DNA from: Bacteroidales bacterium UBA1223
GTDB lineage: Bacteria; Bacteroidota; Bacteroidia; Bacteroidales; P3
NCBI GenBank assembly: GCA_002309155.1
Contig: DBXB01000046.1
Location: 1 to 50,976, forward strand
Direction: 5' to 3'
Length of the DNA: 50,976 nucleotides
Numbering within the stretch: position 1 is the stretch's first letter; each line of letters opens with the position of its first letter. Made by a program: the position numbers and the translations under genes. Below are positions 8,034-17,639 of this stretch, in pieces. A model generated the notes under the pieces. It searched no databases, was not told where the DNA came from, and saw only the letters and a list, made by a program, of their open reading frames with translations.

Positions 8034-9275
8034 TTATGCATCAGTATCCATAGTTTCAATCTTTTTCCCCAATCTTTTCTGCATCACGACAGAGCAGGAG
8101 GCGTCGCCGGTGACTGACATGACAGTGCGACCCATGTCGATGATGCGGTCGATGCCGGCGGCTACTGCGACGCACTCGACAGGTATGCCGGCAGATGCGA
8201 AGACCATAGCCATCAGCGCCAGACTGCCTCCAGGGATGCCCGGAGTGCCAATGGATGCCACTGTGGAGGCGAAGGCTATGGCAAGATACTGGCTCATCGT
8301 GAGGTCAATGCCACAGCAGGTTGCCATGAATACGGATGCGACACCCAGATATATTGCCACACCGTCCATATTGATGGTGGCGCCAAGAGAGAGTACGAAA
8401 CGGCCGATGCTCTTGCTGACACCCATCTTCTCGGTGCACTCCATGGTGTAAGGCAGGGTGGCGACCGATGAGTCGCTGGAGAAGGCAAACAGCATGGCGG
8501 ACTGCAGTCCTTTGAAGAATTTGAGAGGAGACATTCCGCCCAGCACTGCCACTGCCGATGAATAGACTACACCGGCATGGATGATGAAGCAGAGATAGGC
8601 TAGTCCCAGCAAAGCGGCATAGGAGCCCAACACTGCGGGACCGTTGTCGACCACCACGGGCGTCAACATGCAAAACACACCTATTGGCGCCAGTGCCATA
8701 ATGTAGTTCAACACCTTGCCCACCACGTCATTGAGACTGAGGGTGAGTTTGCGTGCCGCTTCGCCTTTCTCTCCCACATGAACCATGGCGATGCCGAAAA
8801 ACAGGGCAATTATGATGACTGGCATCATCCTCATCGAGACAAGAGGTTCGACGAGATTGCTGGGAAACATCTCGACAATCTGGTCTATCACTGACAGATG
8901 GGGAGGTTCGACTGTGCCCGCCGATTCCATGTCGATATGCATGGTCGGGATGACGCCCTTCAGCAGTGTCGGCAACACCAGTCCCAGAGTCACAGCGAAG
9001 AGAGTTGTCACCATGAAATAGAGCAGGGTGCGGATTCCTAGACTGCCAACCTTGCGTATGTCGTTCATCGAGAGGATTCCAGCCATCACGGAGAACAGCA
9101 CCAGAGGCACGACAATGAATTTCAGTAGATTCAGAAAGATGGTTCCCAGTGGCTTGATATAGTTGTTGACGAAGTCGGCACAGTCGGCAAGTAACACGCC
9201 GGCAATAACAGCGAGCAGCATGGCTATTGCTATTTGCGTGGTGAGAGAAAGTCTCTTTTTCAGTCTAATCGCCAT
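8034..9275 (-). CDS. Dicarboxylate/amino acid:cation symporter (DAACS family)
   Basis: A 413-residue inner-membrane transporter of the GltP/DctA/glutamate-transporter fold. Family hallmarks are visible: the serine-rich re-entrant loop (FAFSSDSSVATLPYTMECTE), the TM7 motif ATINMDGVAIY (NMDGxA, cation binding), the second re-entrant loop ASIGTPGIPGGSLALMAMVF, and the TM8 substrate helix AAGIDRIIDMGRTVMSVTGDASCSVV. The family imports acidic or neutral amino acids or C4-dicarboxylates with Na+ or H+. The TM8 residues are those contacting the substrate carboxylate, but substrate is not assigned. It lies between sodB (49 bp away) and the alkyltransferase gene (3 bp away) on the same strand. Confidence 0.92.
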   Translation of the reverse strand: MAIRLKKRLSLTTQIAIAMLLAVIAGVLLADCADFVNNYIKPLGTIFLNLLKFIVVPLVLFSVMAGILSMNDIRKVGSLGIRTLLYFMVTTLFAVTLGLVLPTLLKGVIPTMHIDMESAGTVEPPHLSVIDQIVEMFPSNLVEPLVSMRMMPVIIIALFFGIAMVHVGEKGEAARKLTLSLNDVVGKVLNYIMALAPIGVFCMLTPVVVDNGPAVLGSYAALLGLAYLCFIIHAGVVYSSAVAVLGGMSPLKFFKGLQSAMLFAFSSDSSVATLPYTMECTEKMGVSKSIGRFVLSLGATINMDGVAIYLGVASVFMATCCGIDLTMSQYLAIAFASTVASIGTPGIPGGSLALMAMVFASAGIPVECVAVAAGIDRIIDMGRTVMSVTGDASCSVVMQKRLGKKIETMDTDA

Positions 9276-9323
9276 AAGGCTTCTATCAATTCACCAGTCA
9301 ATAAAGTGTCTAGGAATAGTAAC

Positions 9324-9914
9324 TTAAAGTCTGCTCTCCACCTCAGTCCAGTCTACAACAGGCCAAAGTGCCGCAAGGTAATCGGCGCGGCGGTTTTGGT
9401 AGTCAAGATAGTAGGCATGTTCCCATACGTCGAAAGTCAGCAAAGGTGTCAGTCCCATAGTCACCGGATTTTCGGCGTTTTTCTGTTGGGTGATGACCAA
9501 CTTTCCGTTGTTGTCGGCACTAAGCCATACCCAGCCGCTGCCGAAAAGAGTAGCTCCTTTCTGTTCGAATTCCTTCATAAACGATTCAACAGAACCAAAG
9601 TCCCTCTCTATCGTTTTTTTGAAATCGGCACTCATGGGGTGCGGGGTGGGAGAGAACTGTTCAAAATACATGGCATGGTTCAATAACTGTCCGGCATTGT
9701 TGAATAATCCTCCTTCGGAGTTCTTCACCACTTCGGACAGGGGTTTGCCTTCAAGTCCACTGCCGTCAAGCAGTTTGTTCAGATTGTCGACATAAGCTTT
9801 CAGATGTTTGCCGTGGTGGAACGAGAGAGTCTCTTTGCTGATGACTGTGCCGAGTGCTTCATAGCGTAACTCAGGCAAGACGAAATGACCGTTTACGGGT
9901 AGAATATCTTTCAT
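9324..9914 (-). CDS. sodB: Superoxide dismutase (Fe/Mn family)
   Basis: A 196-residue cytoplasmic enzyme converting superoxide to O2 and H2O2. The metal ligands are present: His33 in LSFHHGKH, His in QLLNHAMYF, and Asp and His in LTFDVWEHAYYLDYQNRRADYL. The motif GGLFNNAGQLLNHAMYFEQF and the C-terminal WEHAYYLDY are diagnostic. Length is normal. Metal specificity (Fe, Mn or cambialistic) cannot be set from these motifs; Bacteroidales enzymes are often cambialistic. A TATCTTTG box at 9945-9938 lies 24 bp upstream of the start on the minus strand. Confidence 0.95.
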   Translation of the reverse strand: MKDILPVNGHFVLPELRYEALGTVISKETLSFHHGKHLKAYVDNLNKLLDGSGLEGKPLSEVVKNSEGGLFNNAGQLLNHAMYFEQFSPTPHPMSADFKKTIERDFGSVESFMKEFEQKGATLFGSGWVWLSADNNGKLVITQQKNAENPVTMGLTPLLTFDVWEHAYYLDYQNRRADYLAALWPVVDWTEVESRL

Positions 9915-9937
9915 AATAAAATGTATTAATAATTATG

Positions 9938-9945
9938 CAAAGATA
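9938..9945 (-). promoter_or_regulatory. Putative -7 box (TATCTTTG) for sodB
   Basis: On the minus strand TATCTTTG matches the Bacteroidota -7 consensus. A TTTC at 9968-9965, 19 bp upstream, may act as an imperfect -33 element. Confidence 0.55.
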
Positions 9946-10145
9946 CTCATAATACTCCGAATCTGAAAATTTTTTTTCAAAAAAGAGAGGCAAAAGAGAA
10001 TGTCAAAACCATTTCTGTTCCGAAATGTCTGTAACAATCGGAGTTTGGGCGGTGTGTTGAAAACTATTGTCCGACAATTAGGTTTTGGTTGATTTTTTTG
10101 TTGTAATTTTACAAATCCAATTGTTATCTCCCAATATAGTTTATT

Positions 10146-13100
10146 ATGCCTTATTTCACCCATTTACACGTTCACTCGCACTATTCTATTCTTGACGGTA
10201 TGTCGAAAGTGCCAGATTTGATTAAAAAATGCAAGAAAAACAAGATGTATGCTATGGCTCTTACGGACCATGGCAACATGTTTGGTATCAAGGAGTTGTT
10301 TGATGTTGTAGGCAAGGAGAACGGTAAAGTAAAAGATGAAATCAAGGCGCTTGAACGGAGAATTTCAATTATCGACAAGCCTGAAGAAATTCAGAAAGAC
10401 AGGCAAAAACAACTGGAGGCTGCTGGAGGCAAAGAAAAGGAGTTGAAAAAACTGAGGGCGAAATTTGAGGAAGAGGACAACGATACCAGTACGATAGAGG
10501 AAAAGGTTGCAAAGTTGCGAGCCAAGATAGAGGAATTGCGTACACAGTTTTTCAAGCCTATTATTGGTATTGAGGCATACTGCGCCCGACGGACACTCTA
10601 TGACAAAGACCCGACAGTGAAGGAGCGTGACCCTGAAACAGGGCGTGAGCGTATAACAGACCGTAGTGGATACCATCTCATCCTCCTTGCCAAAAATCTT
10701 AAAGGTTATCATAATCTGTGTAAACTCAGCTCTATAGCTTTCACCGACGGTCTGTTTTACAATCCCCGTATCGACCATGATCTGTTGGAACAATATCACG
10801 AAGGTCTTATCTGTTGTTCGGCATGTATAGGAGGTGAGATTCCTCAGAAAATCATGAAAGGCGACATCGAGGGCGCTGAAGAGTCGGTGAGATGGTTTAA
10901 AAATCTGTTCGGCGACGATTTCTATCTCGAGATGCAGAGACACAAGACTGACAAACCCAATGCCGCATACGACACCTACCCGAAACAGCAGGAAGTGAAC
11001 AAATATCTGCTGGAATTCTCTAAAAAATATGACATCAAAGTGATCGCCACCAACGACGTGCATTTTGTGGAGGAAGAACATGGCGAGGCGCATGACAGAC
11101 TTATCTGTATCAGCACAAACAAGGACTTTGACGATCCTAACCGACTGCATTACACTAAGCAGGAATGGCTCAAGTCGCCTGACGAGATGGCCGCCATCTT
11201 TGCCGATGTACCTGAAGCCCTTGAAAACACCCGTGAGATTACCGACAAGGTGGAATCGTTCTCTATCGAATCACCTGCAATTATGCCGGTTTTCCCCATC
11301 CCGGAAGAGTTCGGCAACGAGGCTGAGTATCGTTCCAGAATCACGGAGGAAGAGTTGTTCGCTGAGTTTACCAGCAATGAACAGGGCGAAATGGTGATGA
11401 GTCAGAAGGACGCAGAAGAGAAAATCAAAAACATGGGTGGCTATGATAAGTTGTATCGTATCAAATTTGAGGCGGACTATCTCGCAAAGTTGGTCTGGGA
11501 TGGAGCTCACAAACGCTATGGTGATGAATTGACCGAGGAGCAGAAAGAGCGTATCAATTTCGAGTTACACACCATAAAGACCATGGGTTTCCCGGGGTAC
11601 TTCCTGATAGTGGCGGATTATATACGTGGCGCTCGCGAGGAACTTGGAGTCAGTGTAGGACCCGGACGAGGCTCTGCGGCTGGAAGTGTTGTCGCTTATT
11701 GCCTGTGGATTACCGATGTCGACCCTCTCAAGTATGACCTTCTTTTTGAGCGTTTCCTCAACCCCGACCGAATATCGCTGCCTGATATCGATGTTGACTT
11801 TGATGATGCCGGACGAGGAAAGGTTCTGGAGTGGATTACCCAGAAATACGGTAAGGAGAAGGTAGCGCATATCATTACTTACGGCACCATGGCAAGTAAG
11901 TCTGCCATAGCAGATGTGGGACGAATACAGAGAGTTCCTCTCAATGAGGTGAACAGGATAAAGAGTTATATCCCCGACAGAGGGTTCCCGGATAATGTAA
12001 AAAATGAAGACGGCGAATCCCCCAAGGTGAATCTCGAGAATTGTTACAAGTATGTGCCCGAATTGCATTCCATTATTGAGGGACCCGATGATAATTTGAA
12101 GCAGGTGCTTACTTATGCCGAGGAGCTTGAGGACACCAACCGTCAGATAGGTATTCATGCATGCGGTGTGATTATCGGCGCCGACGATTTGACTAAGTAC
12201 GCCCCGATGTGTACGGTCAAGGATAAGGATAGCGATGAGTATGTGCTGGTTACACAGTATGACGGTCATGCTGTTGAGAGTGTGGGACTGATAAAGATGG
12301 ACTTCCTGGGTCTGAAGAACTTGACCATCATCAAGGATGCGTTGCGGAATATCAAGAAAAGTCATGGAATCGACATTGATATTGACCATATTCCTATCGA
12401 CGATGAGAAGACTTTCCAGCTTTTCTGCGACGGAAACACGATAGCTACCTTCCAGTTTGAATCGGCAGGAATGCAGAAATATCTCAGGGAACTGCAGCCT
12501 CATGCGTTCGAGGACCTTATAGCCATGAATGCCCTTTACCGTCCGGGGCCCATGGACTATATACCCGACTTTATTGCCCGCAAGATGGGCCGTAAGCCTG
12601 TGGAGTATGATATCCCATGTATGGAGAAATATCTGAAAGACACCTATGGCATTACTGTCTATCAAGAGCAGGTGATGCTCTTGTCACGACAATTGGCGGG
12701 ATTTACCCGCGGTCAGAGTGACTCGCTGCGTAAGGCTATGGGTAAGAAGAAGATAGGTGAGATGATGAGGTTGGAGAAACTCTTCTATGAAGGCGGTCAG
12801 AAAAATGGTCATCCCAAGGAGAAGCTGCAGAAAATATGGGAAGACTGGAAGAAGTTCGCATCCTACGCCTTCAACAAGTCTCATGCCACATGCTACTCAT
12901 GGGTCGCCTACCAGACGGCATATCTGAAAGCTCATTATCCTGCTGAATATATGGCGGCGGTGCTGACCTCTTCGTTGAATGATATCAAACGTGTGACCGA
13001 GTTGATGGAAGACTGTCGCAAGAATAAGATTGAGATTCTTGCACCTTGCGTCAATGAGTCGGATATCGATTTCTCGGTCAACGATAAGGGGCAGATACGT

Positions 13101-14147
13101 TTCGGACTTGGTGCTATCAAGGGAATGGGAGAGGCAGCCGCCAATGCAATCATCGTCGAACGTGAGAAAAACGGCAAATTCGAGGATATCTTTGACCTGC
13201 TCAACCGTATTGATCTTAAGACCGTCAACCGTAAGAATCTTGAAGTCCTTGTGAAGTCGGGTGCCATGGATCAGCTTAAAGGCACTCATCGTGCGCAGTT
13301 CTTCTATAAAGACAGCAATGCCGAGGGCGCCTCGACCTATCTTGAGAAGCTGGTACGCTGGCAGGCGCGCAAGCAGGAGGCGGCCAGCATGTCGCAGATG
13401 TCCATCTTCGACGTCTCTGAAGAGTTGAAATCCGAGGACCATCCGCCTCTGCCTGACTGCGAACGTTGGTCGAGTGTTGAACAGTGCAAATACGAGAAAG
13501 AGGTCATAGGATTCTATATCAGCGGACACCCGTTGAACGACTACAAGTATGAGATGAGGTATTTCATGAATATCAACGTGTCGCAGCTTAACGACTTGGA
13601 GTCCCTGGTGCCGCTACGTGAGGTTAAATTTGGAGGGATAGTGACTGCCGCCAACTTCGGCATATCCCAGCGCAGAGGCACTCCCTACGGCTCGTTCGTG
13701 ATTGAGGATTACGACGGCTCATACGAGTTGATGTTGTTCAATGACGAATGTCTCAAGTATGAGTCCTTCTGCAAACCGGGTCTCTTCGTGTATGTCCAGG
13801 CCGAGGTGACTCAGTACACTATCAAGAAAGATGGCGTGGAGACTAAACTCAAACCCAAATTGAAGATATTAAACATGATGTCGCTAAGCGAGGTGTTGGA
13901 GCGTTATACCAAGTCAATCAATTTCCATATCGATCTGAACCTGCTTAATGACGAATTCTGTACAAGGTTAAAGAAATTGGTGCATCAGAATAGAGGCAAG
14001 ACTCAACTGTCGGTGACTGTCGATGATTTTGAGGATGACTTGAACCTCTTTATGTCGTCGCCTGAGATGAGTGTTGATCCCTCTAAGTTTGTCGCATTGC
14101 TTGAGCAGATGCCTGAGGTGGACAGGATTACGTTTAACAGTAAATAA
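10146..14147 (+). CDS. dnaE: DNA polymerase III subunit alpha
   Basis: A 1333-residue replicative polymerase, longer than E. coli DnaE (1160). The N-terminal PHP domain starts FTHLHVHSHYSILDG and has LTDHGNMFGIKELFDVV. At about residues 62-134 it is split by a highly charged coiled-coil insert (KALERRISIIDKPEEIQKDR ... LRAKIEELRTQ). The palm motif LPDIDVDFDD (about 545-554) carries two catalytic Asp, with the third in KMDFLGLKNL (about 717). The fingers/tandem HhH region (LAGFTRGQSDSLRKAMGKKK; GLGAIKGMGEAAANAI) and an OB domain (REVKFGGIVTAANFG) follow. The start at 10146 fits the PHP motif directly. The GSCFA gene begins 8 bp downstream. Confidence 0.97.
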   Translation: MPYFTHLHVHSHYSILDGMSKVPDLIKKCKKNKMYAMALTDHGNMFGIKELFDVVGKENGKVKDEIKALERRISIIDKPEEIQKDRQKQLEAAGGKEKELKKLRAKFEEEDNDTSTIEEKVAKLRAKIEELRTQFFKPIIGIEAYCARRTLYDKDPTVKERDPETGRERITDRSGYHLILLAKNLKGYHNLCKLSSIAFTDGLFYNPRIDHDLLEQYHEGLICCSACIGGEIPQKIMKGDIEGAEESVRWFKNLFGDDFYLEMQRHKTDKPNAAYDTYPKQQEVNKYLLEFSKKYDIKVIATNDVHFVEEEHGEAHDRLICISTNKDFDDPNRLHYTKQEWLKSPDEMAAIFADVPEALENTREITDKVESFSIESPAIMPVFPIPEEFGNEAEYRSRITEEELFAEFTSNEQGEMVMSQKDAEEKIKNMGGYDKLYRIKFEADYLAKLVWDGAHKRYGDELTEEQKERINFELHTIKTMGFPGYFLIVADYIRGAREELGVSVGPGRGSAAGSVVAYCLWITDVDPLKYDLLFERFLNPDRISLPDIDVDFDDAGRGKVLEWITQKYGKEKVAHIITYGTMASKSAIADVGRIQRVPLNEVNRIKSYIPDRGFPDNVKNEDGESPKVNLENCYKYVPELHSIIEGPDDNLKQVLTYAEELEDTNRQIGIHACGVIIGADDLTKYAPMCTVKDKDSDEYVLVTQYDGHAVESVGLIKMDFLGLKNLTIIKDALRNIKKSHGIDIDIDHIPIDDEKTFQLFCDGNTIATFQFESAGMQKYLRELQPHAFEDLIAMNALYRPGPMDYIPDFIARKMGRKPVEYDIPCMEKYLKDTYGITVYQEQVMLLSRQLAGFTRGQSDSLRKAMGKKKIGEMMRLEKLFYEGGQKNGHPKEKLQKIWEDWKKFASYAFNKSHATCYSWVAYQTAYLKAHYPAEYMAAVLTSSLNDIKRVTELMEDCRKNKIEILAPCVNESDIDFSVNDKGQIRFGLGAIKGMGEAAANAIIVEREKNGKFEDIFDLLNRIDLKTVNRKNLEVLVKSGAMDQLKGTHRAQFFYKDSNAEGASTYLEKLVRWQARKQEAASMSQMSIFDVSEELKSEDHPPLPDCERWSSVEQCKYEKEVIGFYISGHPLNDYKYEMRYFMNINVSQLNDLESLVPLREVKFGGIVTAANFGISQRRGTPYGSFVIEDYDGSYELMLFNDECLKYESFCKPGLFVYVQAEVTQYTIKKDGVETKLKPKLKILNMMSLSEVLERYTKSINFHIDLNLLNDEFCTRLKKLVHQNRGKTQLSVTVDDFEDDLNLFMSSPEMSVDPSKFVALLEQMPEVDRITFNSK

Positions 14148-14155
14148 TCTCGATT

Positions 14156-15025
14156 ATGAAGCCGATAAAGATGACAACACCGGTCGTTGTGGAGCCTTCG
14201 GCTTTCACTATAGGACATGGCGACAGAATCATGTTGATAGGATCCTGTTTTACCGAGAATATCGGAGAACGGTTGCATTCGATGCGGTTCCCTGTCATGA
14301 TTAATCCTTTCGGTATACTGTACAACCCGCTTTCAATTGCCGACGCACTGAACCGTTGCATTGACGAGGTGTATATCGATGAGGGTGATGTCGTGTTGCA
14401 CGACGGTCTTTATCATTCTTGGCTTCACCACGGCTCTTTCTCGAGAAAGGGTCGTCAGCAATGTATTGATGAATGCAACAAAACGCTGCGACAGGCAAAC
14501 ATCTTCCTTCAGCAGTGTAACACTCTTGTCATTACCCTTGGTTCAGCATGGTATTATACATATGGTGGGAGAGTTGTCGCCAACTGCCACAAAGTTCCCG
14601 CAACGTCGTTTGAGAAGCATCTCTCGAGTGTTGAAGAGGTGGTGACGGTTTTAAAACCTGTTATTGATAGACTGATATCCAGAGGAATTAGGGTTATCTT
14701 TACTGTCAGTCCAGTACGCCACAACGCTTATGGTGCCCACGGAAACCAACTTGGCAAGGCGGTGTTACTGCTGGCTATTGAGCAGTTGATGAAAGACTAT
14801 CCGGCACAAGAGGTTGCCTACTTCCCCTCATACGAAATCATAAATGACGAATTGCGTGACTACCGTTTCTACGCCGACGACCTGCTCCATCCGTCGGCAA
14901 TGGCAGAGGAGGTGATATGGCAACGGTTTATGCAGACCTATATGACAGAGGCGACGATTAAAGACTGCGATGCGATAGAGAAGGAGAACCGCCGTTTGTC
15001 GCACCGGCCGTTGCATGAGTCATGA
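14156..15025 (+). CDS. GSCFA domain protein
   Basis: A 289-residue protein whose motif IMLIGSCFTENIGERL (GSC at 29-31) defines the GSCFA family, a branch of the SGNH/GDSL hydrolase-like proteins. Further family blocks are LVITLGSAWYYTYGG, RVIFTVSPVRHNAYGAHGNQ and YRFYADDLLHPSAMAEEVIW; the last resembles the DxxH block of SGNH hydrolases. An esterase or acyltransferase activity is plausible but unproven. There is no signal peptide, so it should be cytoplasmic. It follows dnaE by 8 bp and probably shares its transcript. Confidence 0.88.
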   Translation: MKPIKMTTPVVVEPSAFTIGHGDRIMLIGSCFTENIGERLHSMRFPVMINPFGILYNPLSIADALNRCIDEVYIDEGDVVLHDGLYHSWLHHGSFSRKGRQQCIDECNKTLRQANIFLQQCNTLVITLGSAWYYTYGGRVVANCHKVPATSFEKHLSSVEEVVTVLKPVIDRLISRGIRVIFTVSPVRHNAYGAHGNQLGKAVLLLAIEQLMKDYPAQEVAYFPSYEIINDELRDYRFYADDLLHPSAMAEEVIWQRFMQTYMTEATIKDCDAIEKENRRLSHRPLHES

Positions 15026-15092
15026 AGATTGAAATGATAAGATACAGACATAAACATAAATAGCAAATAATAATCAAAAACAGTTAGACCTT

Positions 15093-16103
15093 ATGAAGAA
15101 TATAGCTTTGGTAATGGGTGGCTTCTCGGGGGAGCACCAAATTTCCATCAACAGCGGATGCCAGGTGTATGAATCTCTCGACAAAAATAAATACAATGTC
15201 TTCAAGATTGTCGTTGGCGAGTTGAAGGATGGCGTTATTGACCGCAATGAATGGTACTGGCTCGCCGATGATGGCAGTCACAGAGCTGTGGACCGTGCCG
15301 ATTTTACTGTCACTGACAATGGAAGAAAGGTCCGTTTTGATCTGGCGTTTATCATCATTCATGGTAATCCAGGGGAGAATGGCGTCATGCAAGGTTATTT
15401 CGATCTTTTGGGAATAAAGTATACCACCTGTGGTTTTTATACCTCGGCACTGACATTCAACAAAGGCTACTGCAACGCTGTGGTGCGCAATTTCAATGTG
15501 GTGCGGGTGGCGGAATCTGAGATGATCTACTCAGACCAACCCTATGACGCTGACGCCATCATAGACCGTCTGGGGCTTCCAGTGTTTGTAAAGCCGGCTT
15601 CAGGAGGTAGTAGTGTCGCAACCACCAAGGTCAAGACATCCGACGCCCTTATGCCAGCTATTCAAGAGGCATTCACTGAGGACTCCGCAGTGCTTGTCGA
15701 ACAGTTCGTCGGCGGACGTGAGTTTGACTGTGGTGTCATGAAGATAAATGGTAAGAAATTTGTCTTCCCTATTACGGAAATCATCCCTCTCGGCGACCAC
15801 GAATTCTTTGATTATGCCGCAAAATATGATGGCTTCTCCAACGAGGTGACTCCCGCCGAAGTGTCGAAAGAGATTTCCGATGAGATTCAGGATGTGTCGT
15901 CGCGACTCTACGATTTGTTGGACTGCCATGGTGTGGTGCGTTTTGATTATATCTGTGATACTGACGCAAACAAACTCACATTCCTTGAGGTCAACACTAT
16001 CCCTGGACAAAGTGCGGAAAGTATTGTCCCCAAACAAGCCAGAGCCATGGGAATATCGACAAGTCAGCTCTATGAGATGATAATCGAAGACTCGCTGCGG
16101 TAG
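15093..16103 (+). CDS. ddl: D-alanine--D-alanine ligase
   Basis: A 336-residue ATP-grasp ligase that joins two D-alanines for the peptidoglycan stem peptide. Visible blocks: MGGFSGEHQISINSG near the N-terminus, IIHGNPGENGVMQGYFDLLG (first D-Ala site), FVKPASGGSSVATTKV (serine loop), EQFVGGREFDCGVM, and the Mg2+/ATP block VRFDYICDTD ... FLEVNTIPGQSAESIVPKQA. Length is normal. A 67-bp gap separates it from the GSCFA gene, with no clear terminator, so it may be in the same operon. Confidence 0.95.
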   Translation: MKNIALVMGGFSGEHQISINSGCQVYESLDKNKYNVFKIVVGELKDGVIDRNEWYWLADDGSHRAVDRADFTVTDNGRKVRFDLAFIIIHGNPGENGVMQGYFDLLGIKYTTCGFYTSALTFNKGYCNAVVRNFNVVRVAESEMIYSDQPYDADAIIDRLGLPVFVKPASGGSSVATTKVKTSDALMPAIQEAFTEDSAVLVEQFVGGREFDCGVMKINGKKFVFPITEIIPLGDHEFFDYAAKYDGFSNEVTPAEVSKEISDEIQDVSSRLYDLLDCHGVVRFDYICDTDANKLTFLEVNTIPGQSAESIVPKQARAMGISTSQLYEMIIEDSLR

Positions 16104-16150
16104 TTGAATGTGGTAAGACTTTTGACAAGAACCTAAAATTATTAGACTCA

Positions 16151-16681
16151 ATGGACAATATCGTTTTGAAATCGTTGCGTGAGCGTCGCAGTGTGCGCTC
16201 CTTCAAACAAGAGCAGATAACCGACGAGGAACTAAAAGCCGTGCTCGATGCCGGCACATACGCACCTACAGGTATGAACTATCAAGACCCGTGGATTGTG
16301 GCAGTGCAGAATCCTGAGCTTATCGCACAATTGGTGAGGATGAACAAACAATTCACACAACAAGAAGGCAACCCTTACTATGACGCCCCTACAATAATCC
16401 TTGTTTTTGCCTCACGTCCCGACAAATGGGCTAATGGTATGGCTGACGGTTCGCTGGTGCTGGGTAATATGATGAATGCCGCCCATGCTATAGGGTTGGG
16501 TGCCTGCTGGATAAACCGTGAGCGCGAGATGTTTGACACTCCTGAGGGAGGTGAGCTTATGAAGCAGTTGGGACTTCCCGACGGACTGATGGGTGTAGGT
16601 GCTCTGTCTCTGGGCTATCCTGCCAAACCCCTTTCGCCTGCTCGTCCACGCAAGGAGAATTATTATCGCATAGTGAAATAG
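16151..16681 (+). CDS. Nitroreductase family flavoprotein
   Basis: A 176-residue FMN-dependent oxidoreductase. The N-terminal SLRERRSVRSFKQEQI contains the Arg-Ser-Val-Arg FMN phosphate motif. DAGTYAPTGMNYQDPWIVAV, NMMNAAHAIGLGACWI and LSLGYPAKPLSPARPRKENY are family blocks. Such enzymes reduce nitroaromatics or quinones with NAD(P)H; the physiological substrate is unknown. It ends 1 bp before the next gene, so the pair is probably cotranscribed. Confidence 0.92.
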   Translation: MDNIVLKSLRERRSVRSFKQEQITDEELKAVLDAGTYAPTGMNYQDPWIVAVQNPELIAQLVRMNKQFTQQEGNPYYDAPTIILVFASRPDKWANGMADGSLVLGNMMNAAHAIGLGACWINREREMFDTPEGGELMKQLGLPDGLMGVGALSLGYPAKPLSPARPRKENYYRIVK

Positions 16682-16682
16682 C

Positions 16683-17447
16683 ATGAACTTGGTAGTTGAA
16701 GTCGACAAGACGACACGTGAGTTGTTGAGTCTCTATGCTGAACAATATGAGAATGAGGCTTTTCTTAAAGGCGACCCGTCTTGGTGGATGCATCAGGTCT
16801 CGGGTGTGGATAACCAGGAGGCGATGGCGTTCCTAGCGTCCTGTCTGAGTTATGGCAGTCGCGAACAGTTTATGTCCAAGATTGGCAAACTGCTGGAATG
16901 GTCAGAGGGCGACGTCGATGGCTGGGTACGGAGTGGCGAGTATGCCGACAGATTTATGGAGAACGATTCCGGCTGTTTTTACCGTCTCTATTCCAAGTCA
17001 ACAATGCGGAAACTCCTGGATGCATACAGGAGACTCCTCGCAGAACACGATACTATGGGGAATTATGTGCAGAATAATGCCTCCGACGGACTCGGTGCGG
17101 TTCAGGCTCTTTGTCGTTTTTTCGCCGAGCATGACGCCAGCGCCGTTGTCCCTCATGATGCAAAATCTGCCTGTAAGCGTCTCTGCATGTTCCTGCGTTG
17201 GATGGTTCGTGACAATTCGCCCGTAGATTTGGGTCTGTGGGCAGGATTCATTGATCGCAGGACGTTGGTGATGCCTATGGACACACATGTGATGCGGCAG
17301 TCCGTTAGACTGGGGTTGCTGAAGGGTTCGACAGCGTCGATGTCGGCGGCTCTCCATCTTACTGCCACCCTTGCTACGGTCTTTCCCGATGACCCTCTTA
17401 AGGGCGATTTCGCACTTTTCGGATATGGTGTTGCGCATAAAAAATAG
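16683..17447 (+). CDS. TIGR02757 (DUF2400) family protein
   Basis: A 254-residue protein. The C-terminal half shows the family signature: KRLCMFLRWMVRDNSPVDLG, then RTLVMPMDTHVMRQSVRLGLLK, then DDPLKGDFALFGYGVAHK. The layout resembles HhH-type DNA glycosylases (helical, with a conserved Asp after a Pro), and a nucleic-acid role has been suggested for the family, but no function is established. The last 20 bp of the gene, including the GVAHKK coding end, are duplicated immediately downstream (17447-17466). Confidence 0.88.
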   Translation: MNLVVEVDKTTRELLSLYAEQYENEAFLKGDPSWWMHQVSGVDNQEAMAFLASCLSYGSREQFMSKIGKLLEWSEGDVDGWVRSGEYADRFMENDSGCFYRLYSKSTMRKLLDAYRRLLAEHDTMGNYVQNNASDGLGAVQALCRFFAEHDASAVVPHDAKSACKRLCMFLRWMVRDNSPVDLGLWAGFIDRRTLVMPMDTHVMRQSVRLGLLKGSTASMSAALHLTATLATVFPDDPLKGDFALFGYGVAHKK

Positions 17448-17466
17448 GCGTTGCGCATAAAAAATA
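17427..17466 (+). repeat. 20-bp tandem duplication over the 3' end of the TIGR02757 gene
   Basis: Copy 1 (17427-17446) and copy 2 (17447-17466) differ at one base (GGTGTTGCG versus GGCGTTGCG). Each copy encodes GVAHKK plus a stop codon (TAG for the first, TAA for the second), so the second is a non-coding relic of the gene end. Confidence 0.9.
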
Positions 17467-17546
17467 ATTGCTCCGAATATCTGCTTTAATTTCAGTCTCT
17501 TTTGTTTATTGTTTGAGTCTGGCAAGATTTTTTTTACATATTATTG

Positions 17547-17576
17547 TTGATAATTACGAAAAAAATAGTAATTTAG
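17547..17576 (+). promoter_or_regulatory. Putative promoter for tonB
   Basis: TTG at 17547-17549, a 19-bp spacer and TAATTTAG at 17569-17576 (one mismatch to TAnnTTTG). It lies 63 bp before the tonB ATG. Confidence 0.5.
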
Positions 17577-17639
17577 CAGTGCAAAACAAAATGTTTTGAC
17601 AACTGTAAAACTAGGGTTAAACAAATAAAAATTAATAAT

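Noticed and set aside
11565..12665. A 366-codon minus-strand frame opposite dnaE (others lie at 10365-11150 and 12897-13529)
   Set aside because: It lies wholly within dnaE, which is complete and conserved here; the antisense product shows no family features.
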